From the NCBI RefSeq assembly GCF_009389715.1, contig NC_052394.1:23993399-24057398 (forward strand): a stretch of 64,000 nucleotides of DNA, in the 5' to 3' direction. Shown here one piece after another: positions 26,320 to 38,779 of the stretch (the stretch's first letter is position 1; the number at the start of each line of letters is the position of its first letter). The position numbers and the translations under genes are program-made. The stretch is from Phoenix dactylifera (Eukaryota; Streptophyta; Magnoliopsida; Arecales; Arecaceae). Under the pieces are notes generated by a model. It saw only the letters and a list, made by a program, of their open reading frames with translations, was not told the origin of the DNA and did not search any database.

Positions 26320-26595
26320 CACGTGTCCGTCAAGCTGTGGAAGTTTGATGATGCCGTGCCACCTGTCCAAGCTCCGTGGACCGCCGGGCTGTGGAAGTTT
26401 CACGATGCCGTGCCACTTGTCCAAGCTCCGTGGACCGCCGGGCTGCGGAAATTTCACGATGCCGTGCCACTTGTCCAAGCTCCGTGGACCGCCTCGATGG
26501 ATTTCACTGGATTTAAGTACCCATTCACGTCCGCCTCTCCAGAAGCTTCCCGTCGTCCCGTTATAAACCGACCTCCTCCCGAACCTTCAACGTTT
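26320..26595 (+). promoter_or_regulatory. SR45a promoter: ABRE/G-box, heat-shock-like elements, TATA box
   Basis: Reading toward the gene: CACGTGTC (26320-26327, G-box/ABRE type); a 54-bp triple repeat; AGAAGCTTCC (26541-26550), a GAAnnTTC heat-shock-element core; TTATAAA (26561-26567) as TATA box; and GAACCTTC (26581-26588), a second GAAnnTTC. Transcription would start near 26595. Arabidopsis SR45a is known as a heat- and high-light-responsive SR gene, which fits. Factor binding is inferred from motifs only. Confidence 0.6.
26335..26496 (+). repeat. three tandem copies of a 54-bp unit in the SR45a promoter
   Basis: Copies begin at 26335, 26389 and 26443 with GTGGAAGTTT or CGGAAATTT, and each contains GATGCCGTGCCAC, CTTGTCCAAG-type and CTCCGTGGACCGCC segments. 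Copies 2 and 3 hold perfect GAAnnTTC modules (26394-26401 GAAGTTTC and 26448-26455 GAAATTTC); copy 1 has GAAGTTTG. Because 54 is a multiple of 3, repeated open frames appear on both strands; they are not genes. Confidence 0.9.
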
Positions 26596-26993
26596 TAACC
26601 TGCACGAGAGGAAGGAACTTGGGCGTAGAGGAAAAGCGGGAGCGAGGGCGTGCGATCCTCTGTGTTCTTGGCTATCGCCACGGTAGGCTTTCGATCTCCC
26701 TCTTTTTCTCCTCTCCATCTTTACATTTCTAGGGTTTCTTATGCCGTTAATTAGAAGCTCATGCGGCTGTCTCGTAACCCTTGGGAATTATTTGCTTTGA
26801 TTTTTATTATTTTTTCAACTAATTCGATTTGATCTCGTACTTTCTTTTATATTTCATGTCTACATATTTCTATTTGTACGAGTCCAAGATCGTTTTTTAT
26901 TATTATTATTTTAATATAGCGACAGTTTTTCAAGGTGGCAATTATTTTCTTTTTGTGTTTCTTTTTTTTTTTTTTTGGTTGTGTTTTTTTTGT

Positions 26994-27014
26994 GGGGGGG
27001 GGGGGGGGGGGGGG
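26994..27014 (+). repeat. G21 homopolymer in the SR45a leader intron
   Basis: Twenty-one consecutive G residues, following two poly-T tracts, lie inside the inferred 5'-UTR intron (donor at 26683, acceptor ending at 27818). It could form a G-quadruplex in the pre-mRNA. It is also a likely spot for sequencing error in length. Confidence 0.85.
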
Positions 27015-27666
27015 CGATGATTCTGGCGAGGTTAATAGCTTCTGGTTCTTGATTGTCTGTTCTTTAGATTTTCGTTGAATCAATCGATCTTTTTCTTTTT
27101 CTTTTGGATGGTTAGAGGTGGATTAGAGAAGAGGAAGAGGAAACCCTAGGATTTGCTGGTTAGAATTAATGCCATCGATCTGTATAATTGTCTTGATCAC
27201 TCGGCTGTACTCTCCAATAAAATCCTTCATTTTGCTGGCAAGATGTGTATAAGTTCTTCAAAGGCACCATATTGGATGTGATCATAGTGGTGTTTCATTT
27301 GCACATCACTCTTTTGCTTTAATTGCATCCAGCAAAGATCGCGTTCTAATAGCAGTTTTGATGTTAGGCTGGTTCTTCTGTTGTCTATTTGAAGGATTGT
27401 CAGTTCCATTAGATCTTATAGATACAGCACGTATGGATGTATGTATGTATGTATGTTTCTTTCGCAACAATATATTAGTTTTGCCCTGACATTTCAATTT
27501 TGATATGGAGTTGTCAACTAAATGCCCTCTAAACTAGTGCAAGCTATCGACATCAAAATTCATACTGAAGAATTGATTAAATATTGTTTTACCTTTTCTT
27601 TTTGGTAGAGTCCCACTCGTGCTTCGGGTCCTGTAGTCCCGTATCGTTGGTATTTTCGAAGGATAC

Positions 27667-27715
27667 CATACATACATACATACATACACACATACATACA
27701 TACATACATACATAT

Positions 27716-27762
<47 letters not shown>
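27667..27762 (+). repeat. compound microsatellite (CATA)n then (TA)n
   Basis: About 47 bp of CATA units are followed by about 43 bp of TA units, ending some 55 bp before the first coding exon of the SR45a-like gene. Lies inside the inferred leader intron. The frame YIYIYI... on the minus strand is an artefact of it. Confidence 0.95.
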
Positions 27763-27764
<2 letters not shown>

Positions 27765-27818
27765 CTTACCAATTTTTGTACAGTTGTCTTAGTGACAGCA
27801 TTTACTTTGTTGTTTCAG

Positions 27819-30290
27819 ATGTCTTACTCAAGGAGATCAAGGTCAGTTTTTCATTCTCTTTGATATACTTTTTCTCAATGATATCTTGAGATGTTTGAAC
27901 TTGCTGTTTGGTCATGTTTCATGGATTTTTCTTCCTTTTATTTAAAGGTTTATTTTTTAAAATACAGATATGACTACCGCTCTCATTCTCGTTCACCATA
28001 TGGGTACAGCAGATCTGTTTCGAGGTCCTCCTCAAGGTCGAGGAGTCGGTCAAGGTGTCGTTGCCATCCCCCTTTTGCCTCAGGAAGGCAGATTGTATGA
28101 TGAATTCGATTTTGATCAAGATGGTTGTGGTTTTATTGACATTTGTTGTCACTTTGATTTCTGTAGGAGTGGGGAATTAAGTGATGTAGAGAATCCTGGG
28201 AATAACTTGTACGTGACTGGTTTATCTTCTCGGTTGACAAAGAATGATCTTGAGAAGCATTTTGCGAGTGAAGGAAAGGTAGGTGCAAGGTTACTTATGG
28301 TTCTATTTTCAAGCACTTGTTGACAACCGGCATGCATGATGTAAAGATATTTCTGCATTTATTTGTTTCTTTATGATTCAGAGAGGAACTAATATATCGA
28401 AATGTTGGAATTGCAGTGCTTTAAGGATATAGTAGTCCTTTTCTCTATTGTTTGCGATATTGAACTGCAGTGTTGTTGCCTTTGTATCTGTTAACGCAAT
28501 TTAGTGGTGTACTCTATCTTGTTATATGCTGTATTTTTTAGGAAATTATTTGCTGGTAAAAATTGCTGAATAATTTTGTATCATGCAGAAACAGATGATG
28601 GGAACCTAGTATTTCATTGAGAACTTAGTGAGAACTTCACTAGTTGGTTATGTCTTTAAGGTAAAATTAAAATGTCCTCAATTTTTCATTCTTTGATGAT
28701 CTGTTGTATTTTTGCAGGTGATCGACGTCCACCTTGTGGTTGACCCTTGGACAAGGGAGTCTCGCGGCTTTGGATTTGTGACAATGGACACTGTTGAGGA
28801 AGCAAATCGCTGCATCAAGTATCTTGACCGGTCGGTGTTGGAAGGTCGGGTCATTACTGTTGAAAAGGTAAAATTGCTGTCAGATGTTGTGCTGCAGTCC
28901 TAGGCTCGCTTTGTTTTTTGTCTGTTGTTTGTTAAGTTGTATCTGCAATGGATTTATTGATACTTTTAGCTGATACTTCTGGGGGTTTGAGAGATATGTT
29001 GTTCGCCTGAAGTGTTTTTTGGCAGCAGGGTAGCTGTGAGTAGCAGCTCTTCATCAAAGTTCAAAAGCCTTACTACAACCTTAACACAATCAAATCAAAC
29101 TACCACAAGCAAACATCCGACTATTTAACCAATGGGTTGTATGCCCTGCATTACTGTTCTTTTAGATTACTTCGCTATGCATATTTTTCTCTTGCTTTCG
29201 TTTTTCCCCTACTATCATTGGCTTTACAGCTGGTGTGCATTTCTTCTCTTCGATTGATTCTTCATATCTGTCCAGGCTAGGAGGCGACGTGGGCGAACTC
29301 CAACTCCAGGCAGATATCTTGGTGTGAGAACAGTTCATGGTAAGCTTCTTCATCCCACCACCTTAGTCATTAATCCTATCATTAATACTTTTTTTCTTCT
29401 GTACCATGTAAATTATTTTGCAAGTCACCTTCTTTGTAAGTCACGTTCGAAATCAGCATCAGCGTTGTGGAGGCCACGACACTCCAATTGTTGAATCAAC
29501 GTTTTATTGATGCAATTTTTTTTTTATTTTTTAATAACTGAAAAACAAATGTCAGATGCTGCTCCTGTGAGAGTGCATGTCCTTTCTCGTTGTTTTTCTA
29601 TTGTACTTAGGTTGTGTTGCTTTTTCAGTGCGACGCCGGTCTCCAAGCTACTCGCCATACCACAGGGGTCGATACAGGTCTCGCAGCTACTCCTCTGAGA
29701 GGGACCGGTCTTATTCTCCTTACTACGGGCGGCGATCCTACTCTCCACCGTACTACAGTCGGCGATCCTACTCTCCCTACCACAGGCGGTACAGGTCCCA
29801 TTCGCGTTCTAAATCTCCATACGGTCGTTACGGCCGATCACCTATAAGGAGGCGGGGGCACCGATCATACTCTCGTGATTCAAGGTCGTACTCTTCGGAG
29901 CGCTCTGTTTCGCCTCGCTATCGCAGGCGTGCCCACCGCTATGTGTCACGTTCACGAAGTGTTTCCCCAAGAGTAAGGAGAGGCTCAAGGAGGGGCTACT
30001 CGGGCAGTGTTTCACCGAGGAAGAGATCGAGGAGGAGCTATTCTCGCAGCTACTCTCCGAGGGATCGGAGGTCGAGGAGGAGCTATTCTCGTAGCTACTC
30101 TCCGAGGGTTCGGAGGTCGAGGAGAAGCTATTCGCCCGGATACTCTCCCATTGGCCGTAAGACAAAGAGAAGTCCTTCATGCAGCATTTCACCCAGGAAA
30201 AGCAGGAGATATTCTCGAGAAAGTTATTCCCATAGTCGCGGCATGAGCTACTCTAGGTCTGTTTCAAGTTCTCCTGCAAGGTCGCCTTGA
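27819..30290 (+). CDS. SR45a: SR45a-like (transformer-2-like) serine/arginine-rich splicing factor
   Basis: Nuclear splicing regulator with one RNA-recognition motif between two Arg/Ser regions. Exons 27819-27841, 27968-28054, 28167-28278, 28718-28867, 29276-29339 and 29629-30290 give 365 aa in one frame. Residues 1-40 are RS-rich (MSYSRRSRYDYRSHS). The RRM spans about 49-124, with RNP2 LYVTGL (51-56) and RNP1 RGFGFVTM (90-97). A short basic linker ARRRRGRTPTPGR follows. Residues from about 146 to the end are a long RS domain with SYSP and RRSYSRSYSP repeats. This RS-RRM-RS layout is that of Tra2/SR45a. The ATG lies directly after an acceptor, implying a non-coding first exon (about 26595-26682). 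Retention of the intron at 28868-29275 ends the frame after SDVVLQS, giving an RRM protein without the second RS domain. SR genes are commonly controlled this way, but here it is inference. Confidence 0.93.
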
Positions 30291-31509
30291 CCTTAAAGAC
30301 AAACCATTCTGTGCTAGATACTTGTTGGTTAAGTCATCTGGATTGTGTGGACGATGGTAGAATGTAACATACTGTTATGCTTATGTTCATCTAGCTTTGT
30401 CTGTTCTCCCGCAGTTTTTTTGTTTAACGAGTATGTCGATGTGTGCGACTCAGTGCAAGCCAGTATGCGAATCATCTGCAGGTGAAAGGACCAGTGGTGG
30501 TGCACTGCTGGTGGTTGGGGAGGCTTGGGTTTTAGTCCGCTAGTGCCCCGTCGGCTTTGCGGTAATGATGCTTCTGTGATGCGGAGAGGTAGCCTATGTT
30601 GCTGCTTGCCAGCTGTTCTTATTTTGCTGTTTGTTCTCGGGGCTTTGAACTTTCATTAGGCTGCACAGAGCCAACTTGGTTTGGGAGAAATTCATAGAAT
30701 CGTTTGGTGTGATGTCTTATCAGTGGAGGGGCTGTAGATGAACTGATCTATCGTTCGAGTAGGTTAGATTGTACCAAAAAAGTGGTCTTTCTCATGCCTG
30801 AAGAGAGGTGGAAGATGGTGGTCCTTGTTTCTTGACCGCATCTCGTAGGTCAAGAGATGGCCGCATATCCCTCAACCTACCTGCTGAAGTACAAGAGTCT
30901 TGTTTTCCTCAATTGGAACTTCAGGCTGATTAATCGGTTTAGGTTGCATTGCATTAATCAAACGCCGGGCAAAAAGGGTGAGCTGGAGAAGAAATGAAGG
31001 AAATTCCTTTTAACGGCATCAGTATTGCTTGATTTTTGTGCGGTCTCCTAGGTTTAGATATACGAAGCATACCTTGTATTTTTATCCTCCACGATACCGG
31101 AAGTTTCTGATCTCATTCTTGCAAAACGAAAGCATGTGCCCCAGCTATGTCCACCAGAATTTGGCTAATGTAACATGATGTCTATGACACAGCAGTTCTA
31201 CAAATAGAACATGTAGGATAGGATATCTGACCGATATGCCAATTTTAATTCCGCTTGTGAAAATATGACGTGACCTAGCTGTGGCCACCAGAATTCAGTT
31301 AATGTAAATCTCTCTTGACACAGCATACAACAAAGAACATGTAGGGTAGGATATCTCACCAACTGTTTTATTATTCCACTCGTGCTAACTCCGTAAAGCA
31401 GTAGAACGAAAGGACAACATTATATTGCCTTTTTGTGGCTGTAGTTATTCACGCATTATATATATCCAATACGGGTGGAATTTTGCCTTGCTAGGCCTTC
31501 TTTTTAGAG
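30291..31509. other. convergent intergenic region with a diverged tandem duplication
   Basis: Holds the 3' UTRs of the SR45a-like gene (plus) and the phosphorylase (minus). 31142-31262 and 31276-31390 are two diverged copies with a period of about 130 bp, sharing CCACCAGAATT, TAATGTAA, GACACAGCA and AACATGTAGG. No other gene seen. Confidence 0.65.
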
Positions 31510-34500
31510 CTATGGCACAGGGCAGCCCTTTATGTCCCATATTTCCTTTGCATACTGGGAAATGGTTCGATCACTGCTGAATTTTCCGCTGCCTGCAGTG
31601 CTCAGGATAGACATCTTCAGCCATCTTCTCCGATCCCTGCAACAGACAATAGTAAGAGCATACTTTATGTGAGAGAGGGAGATGAACTCTACAGATTGAA
31701 GAATACTTAGGTATCTTTTGATTTCATTAAATTGGCAAGCAATGTTTTCTATAAATTTATTATGAAAGAACCACTTTTCAAAATAAACAAACGATGTACT
31801 TGATACTGGCCAAAACAATGACATGGAATTTACGACAAATTACTGTATGGCGTACTTAAACCTGTTTTACAGATGAAGTCTTGCAAACATTTGGAACTCC
31901 TAATACCATGAATTATGTCATGGATTTGTAATACCATGATAATAAGATGTGTAGCGAAATTCTCTCATATAGTTACAATGGATTTTGCATAAACTAACAC
32001 GAAAAAAATAGGGATCTATAAGTCATGGATACAAATTGATTTGCCTGCATTGAAGTTATGAGTCACATAACATGAAGTACAAAAGACTATGGTCTGTATG
32101 ACCATTGGTCGACCTATTTTTGCATAGATATTTGAATTGAGATAGATGAAGAGTTTGTTCAAAATGTTTAGAACTTGAAGAAACCATATGGTAATATATT
32201 ATGAGTCAATTTGCTTAGTACTGAGGAACAAAGCTTTTCCAAAGGTTATGGTGAGTGACAAAACTACAGATGCGAGGAAAAAGGATGATCACAATTGATA
32301 TGGTAAAGACTTATAAGTTCAGCAGGTATGCAAGAGGCGTTCCTGAGACATATCAGCATGGTGTAGAAGGGAAGGCACATTTTTTTTCCACAATTTGCTG
32401 CTTAGTTGGCAGAAGTTAACACATCAGGCCTAGGGGAAAAAAGATACCCGTCTCATTGAGCATAACTCAAAAAAGTAACCAACTACAACAATAAAGCACA
32501 AAGAAAATGTTGAGAGTTTAGTAAAAATTGGTTATTTGGCATGGTGCCTCTACCAAAGTTATTCCTTTCTTATTTTAACTGAAATTGAATCTATTTCTCC
32601 TTATAAATCTTCTGCATCATTCAGTTCTCTTCTCCATTTCAGTTACTGAAATATTGGAATACCTACTTTTTAGTTCTCTATATCTCCTTATAACTGAAAT
32701 GCATCACCACTACTATATCAGGCATACCTACTTCTTAGATATACAATGACAATGTCCCATGCTTTTCATCTTTACTATTTATTCTTCATTCACCTTGTCT
32801 GAGCTTGTGTTTTTCTCAGATCATATTATAACGCATTATATGAAGGTAAGTTTTATCATTGATGCATTTCTCATGTTATATCAGTTGGAGATAAGATACT
32901 ATGCATGTCAAAAAGACTCGATATTTGGCAAATAAATGGATTGAAGCATCATATTGAAATGGCGAATCACATCAGCCAAACTAAAATAAAATAAAATAAA
33001 AATTAGGTGTCCATTAACTTACTTGTATGCTTCATCCACCTTGGACTGTGCATCAATATAGCTTGGGAAGTCGTGACCAACTAGAAAGTAATCACCACGT
33101 CCATAGCCAGAGTTTCCTTCCAATGAATCCAGAAGAGGATTGTAGTTGTAGCTACCAAATGCACCGCTCCTGATAAGTTTTTTGGCTTCTTCAAATCGTG
33201 GATCTGGTTTGAACTGCAAGCAAAAGTGTTACTATAACAGACCAGCAAAAGTGCATCTAGCTTATGACATGACCCTGAAATTTTGTCAGTAAAACTGTTG
33301 AGCCCCAAAATTATAGGACAGCAAAGTGTTAATATAATCATGACAACAAATGGCACTGCTTTTTTCTTAAAATTTTCATACGAGGTAGATGGAAAGGTAT
33401 TTGCTTAAGCAGTTGATTCTTTTAACACTTAACAACCATTACCAGTCCAGCTTCTCTCTCCTTGCGCAGCCGTGGGACTTCATCTGCTTTGGCACCAAAA
33501 AGGAAGAAATTCTCCTCCCCTATCTCTTCCCTTATTTCGACATTTGCACCATCTAATGTCCCAATTATCAAACAACCATTTAGAGAAAATTTCATATTGC
33601 TCGTCCCACTAGCTTCCATGCCTGCTGTGCTGATGTGCTGAGAGAGCTCACTACCAGGAATAAGCATTTCAGCCACAGATACATTGTAATTTGGAATGAA
33701 GACAACCTGAAGACCAAAACATTTAAATTTTAGACTGTCGAATAGAGCAATATGTTTCACAAGCTAAGATCAGTATAAAAGTAGATTTCCTGATACATAG
33801 CCAGAGTTGTAATCTTTTCTTCCCCTGAACCCCCCCACCCACCCAACCCCCCCCAACAACAAAAAAAAAAAACTACATCCACAAATGATGGTTCACAAAA
33901 GTTTATCGCTACAGGAGCAGCTGGGGTATTAGTAATTATTTAAGATAGATACAGACAAAAGTTCTATTTTCCTTCACCAGCAGAATTAGTACAAAGTTCA
34001 GCAACATATACTCACAAAGAACAAGAAAAACATAATTCAGTAATAATGGTTTAAGTGTAAGCTGCGACAAGTGCGTAAAGAAAAAAACACCGTCTGAATT
34101 TTATAGCTGTGAATAACTGTTGGATACAATTTTTGATGTTATACTAAATCCTGAAAGCAAAGAGCTTCAGAGTACCAAAGAGGATGAAAATTGATTGGGG
34201 AATTTCCCCAGTTTTTCTGCTGCAGTTTTGTAAAAGGCTCAGCGAGACAAGCATAAATATGAAAAGAATGAAATAGAAGGAAGAAGGAATATGGTAGTAA
34301 CTTATTTAGAAATGACAAGGCACTTATTAGATGCTTAGGCATCTTTTCGTTGAATACATCCCTTCACATAATTCATCCATTCATCAAGGGTTGTGTCCCT
34401 TGGGATCATCATCATATCATATGCATTTTTTCGTGAGAATGTATCTCTTCATTTACGAAAGTCTTCCAAAGAGTCCGTTTGCGAAGCATCCATTTGGGAT

Positions 34501-37500
34501 GTCTTGTGAGAAGAGAAAGCATCTTTACGCTTCTTTTTAAGATAACGCGTGAGAAACAATTAGAGATGTGTATGTAGAATTTTAAGAAAGGAGAGAGAAA
34601 TAAAGATAAAAAACTAAATCTTATGTAGAATTTTAAGAGAGGAGAGAGAAATAAAGATAAAAAACTAAATCTTATTTAATTAGAAAACCAAGTTATTTGG
34701 GAGTCTAAGATAAGGTTTTATATTTAAGTAGATTTATGTTTAGATAAATATCCAATGTGGAATTCCAAAATCTCAAAATTTTGAATTAAATATTTTATTA
34801 ATAAAAAACACATGCAAAAGAAATGATGTTGCCTCCATAGGAAACTTAAATCATCATACCTTCAAATAATTGTTGATTTCAGGATCATTGTTGACTACCG
34901 AACCAACATCATTAACCAACTTCACTATTCTTTTAGCATTGGTATATGTTGCAAATGCTTTTCCTCCTAGCATGATGGTACGTGGTGTCATTTTCTTCCT
35001 CTCTTCAGTGCTCATTTCCTACAAATATCAGTTCCAACAGTCAAATTTAGTTACAGAGTTAAACATAAGCGAGCCATGATGATATAATTTAGTATTGAAA
35101 GTATAATTTTCAGATAAGTTCTTTTGAATTAAAGTCTAATTCTATCACTTCAATATGAAGTTAAGAAAGAGCCAATCAGGCCATCAGCCAACTAAATCAA
35201 CTAGGAAAATCTCTTTATTACATCAAATTTTTAGCTGGAGTTTCAGTTTATCAGGCATCAGTGAGAAATAATATGATCGAAATTCAGCTCGCTGAGATAT
35301 GGCCATGCACTTATCCAAGAGAATACAGATATAAATATTTCTATGATTGAAAGTAAGTTCTGTTGATACTGAACATTTCAAAAGTATATTACAACAGCTA
35401 AGTGAACCTATGCGCTGGAAGTGAAATTAAAGTGGATGGATTCTGTGCATGCAAGACAGATGCTGAGAAACACTGCCAATACCATGAAAGCAAAGAATGA
35501 CGCTGATGTAAATTTCAAACAGTTAGAACGTAGAAGTCTTCTGTACCCTTAGTTTCTTGTATCTATACACTGCTCCCAAGATGTTCAGCAGCTGTCTCTT
35601 GTATTCATGAATTCGCTTAACTTGAATGTCAAAGAGGCTATTAGGGTCGATAGCAATGCCTGTCACGTGCAATACATACTGTGCCAGGCGACATTTGTTA
35701 GCCATCTTGGCCGAATCCCACTCCGAATGTAACTCCTCATTGTCAGCAAACTGATGGACATAAAATTACTATGTGAAAAGCACATTAACAGGCACAAGGC
35801 AATCTGTAGAAAAAAAATCGGCAACATATAAGACATACTTTACGAAGCCCAGAGAGGAGGTCAAGATTAGTGATCCATCTATCTGTTTTTAGCCATTTCG
35901 TGATTATGTTACTCAGCTCAGGGCTGCAAAAACGGAGCCACCGTCGAGGTGTGATGCCATTTGTTTTGTTCTGAAATTTGGCAGGCCATATGGAGACAAA
36001 GTCCTTGAATAACTCTGACTTCAATATGTCACTGTGCAACTGGGCCACTCCATTCACCTGCAATTATTTCCGTCAAGCTTCCTTACATCAATACGCTCTT
36101 TGGCTCAAAAAGAGAAGTTGATCGCATTAGGAATATCAGTATGAGGTATTGAACAAAAAAAATGCACATATGAATTTGCTGAGAAATATCTGTATGCAAT
36201 CTCATCGTCAAACCATGGAACTTGAATAACAGTCAAGACTCTGATTCCTTCATTACCAAAGGAACTGCCTTACCATGTGAGAAGACACTACACATAAATT
36301 TGCCATGCGCACTACAGGCTTTTCGGGATTGGAGCTATCCAGAATCCGCATGGATGGGAGTTTACTCTCCATGTCAGTTCGGCTGGAATGTATCATTGCC
36401 ATAAACTGCAAACAGATATTGTAAGCTGATTACTGAGGAGTCACTGTACGGTGCATATAGAAGGCAATGAATGGTTAAGGGGCATACTCGCTTATCAATT
36501 TCTTCTATAATCTCCATGTGACGGGGAAGAAGTTTTGCCATTATAGCTTGTGGCCATTTCTCTAGTGCTTCAGGAAGAACTGTGTGATTGGTATAAGCAA
36601 CAGTCCTGTATAAAAGCTTTGATTTCTCATTAGTTACCAGTATTCAACAACAACAAAAGAGTGTATGTCAGTGAAAAAAGCAATCATAGAAACCAGTGGA
36701 TGCACCTTGTTGTCACATTCCAAGCTTCATCCCAACCAAGTCCCTCATCATCCATCAGTAATCGCATCAGCTCTGGTATTGCAAGTGTTGGGTGTGTATC
36801 ATTCAGTTGAACAGCAACTTTGTTAGGAAACTCAGACCACTGTAATGCTGTTTTCCCAGCTCTCCTTTCCTTAAATCTCACAACAATATCCTGCAAATTG
36901 TTTTGTTCAATTATGCAATGTTCTATCAGTAGTATCAGAGTCACACCACTAATTTAGATACAACTAAAATCTCCATAACAGCTTAAGCTCAAATATTCCT
37001 GAAATAGTGAGCCGAATATTATTATCAATTATACGACTCTGGATTTTATAAGGTGGAATTGGTGTTCTACATAATCACAAGCAAGCACTTTAGATCATAT
37101 ATTCTGTAGAATGTATTGTACCCCAACGACACTATGTATCAACTTGGTTTTATTGGCAGATAAACTGAAAAATGGGGAAAGTTAAACACGTTCTTTCCAA
37201 TGATCAGTAAAATGGTTTTCATTCTTTAAAAGAAGAAAAAAAGAAAGAAACATAGTACACAAAGGTAAATATCTAGTGAAAATATGATGGGAGTGTTTGG
37301 AAACAACTGATGATAAAATGAAATAAGACCATTGTAAAAGCTTCTATTACTTTGAGAAACCATGTGAAGCTCCACCATTCACATGCTTTACAGCCATCTG
37401 GAGAGTCTCACTTTCTATACTGAATTTTCTCCTACATTTTACTGTAAGCTTGAGAAACATCACAAAGTAGTCCAATATTACAGGCAATTCCATGTTAGCT

Positions 37501-38727
37501 TTAGTGATGTGACCAGATCTCAACCCAGTACAGTCCCCAACACTGCTAGGTTCAAAATCAGCTTTCCAAATATCTGACAGGTGGTCGTCAGAAATGATCC
37601 ATCACCAACCCCAGCAATCTTTGAATCTCCAAAATAAGTATGGGAAAATTCAATTTACAAGTCTCAATCATATGAAGTATCAACAGTTGATGTAAAAAAT
37701 CTCTGGGAAAGATTGCCTGAAGAAACTCTGAAAGACTACCTATGCAAAAGCAGCAAATTACCTGATGATATAGAAACTTTAGAGGCTGTGGTAGAACGAG
37801 GGGTTCAGATTTGTGTTGAAAAGTCAAGAAAGAGAAAGGATAGATCTAAGATAACATGAATAGAAGTTCAGAAAGTATTTCAAACTAGTAGTAACATGGA
37901 TGCATAGAAGAATATAAAAACCCAAGCTGGAATAATAGGGATAAGCTTTTATGGTTAGAGATGACAAAGAACAAACAACTTGATGAACAATGCCCTCACA
38001 CCATAATCATAATGGCTGTTATAATAATGCTCCACACAAAAAGACATATTCATGCATGCATCTATCGATGGAAAAGATCGAATAAGCCCATCCACAATTT
38101 CATTAGGAGAATGGAACTTTCACAACATATACATGTCTCATTGGTTTATTCCCATGAAATGCTTCTGCTCATCATGTATACCTTTAGATAGCTATTACTT
38201 GTACACAAATTATGAACGCTGTGAAAAGGCCAAACTTGGTCCACTCCTTTCTGCCATAACAAACCCCTAAATGACAGTGCCTCCATCGTGCCACAAAGTT
38301 GCGAACTCACACATTGCCATTTAACCCACTTCCCACCAGAAAAAAGAGTTTAGGGGATGATATTGACTGTCACTTTTTGTTACTTCACTCATACGTCTTT
38401 ACAGGAAAGATTCAATAGGTATTATAAAAAGTCAATTGAGATGTACACGTTTTTTCAATATATTTATGTTTAATTAATCCCTGTATAAGTCAAAAAAGAA
38501 TTAGTGTATAAATGCGCCAGTGTAATAGTAGTAGAGGGAATGGAATTTACAGAAGAAATATGGAGTTTATAAAGCTAGTTGTAGCCTATAGCATACCTGC
38601 AGGGATGCACTGCAAAGGAAAAACTGTTGCTTCAGTCGCAGAATCTTTCCATTTTCTGTAGCATCACCAGGGTATAAAACTGCACATATCTACAATGGAA
38701 CAAATATATCAGGTTTTTGTAAGACAG

Positions 38728-38779
<52 letters not shown>

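Noticed and set aside
26050-26598. 182-codon plus-strand ORF (and 114- and 81-codon companions) with three internal repeats
   Set aside because: The frames stay open because the 54-bp DNA repeat is a multiple of three. It lies in the SR45a promoter, and all three frames show the same repetition.
27560-27772. Tyr/Ile repeat peptide on the minus strand
   Set aside because: Translation of the (TA)n and (CATA)n microsatellite.
29842-30192. 116-codon minus ORF rich in Ser
   Set aside because: Reverse complement of the Arg/Ser repeat exon of the SR45a-like gene.
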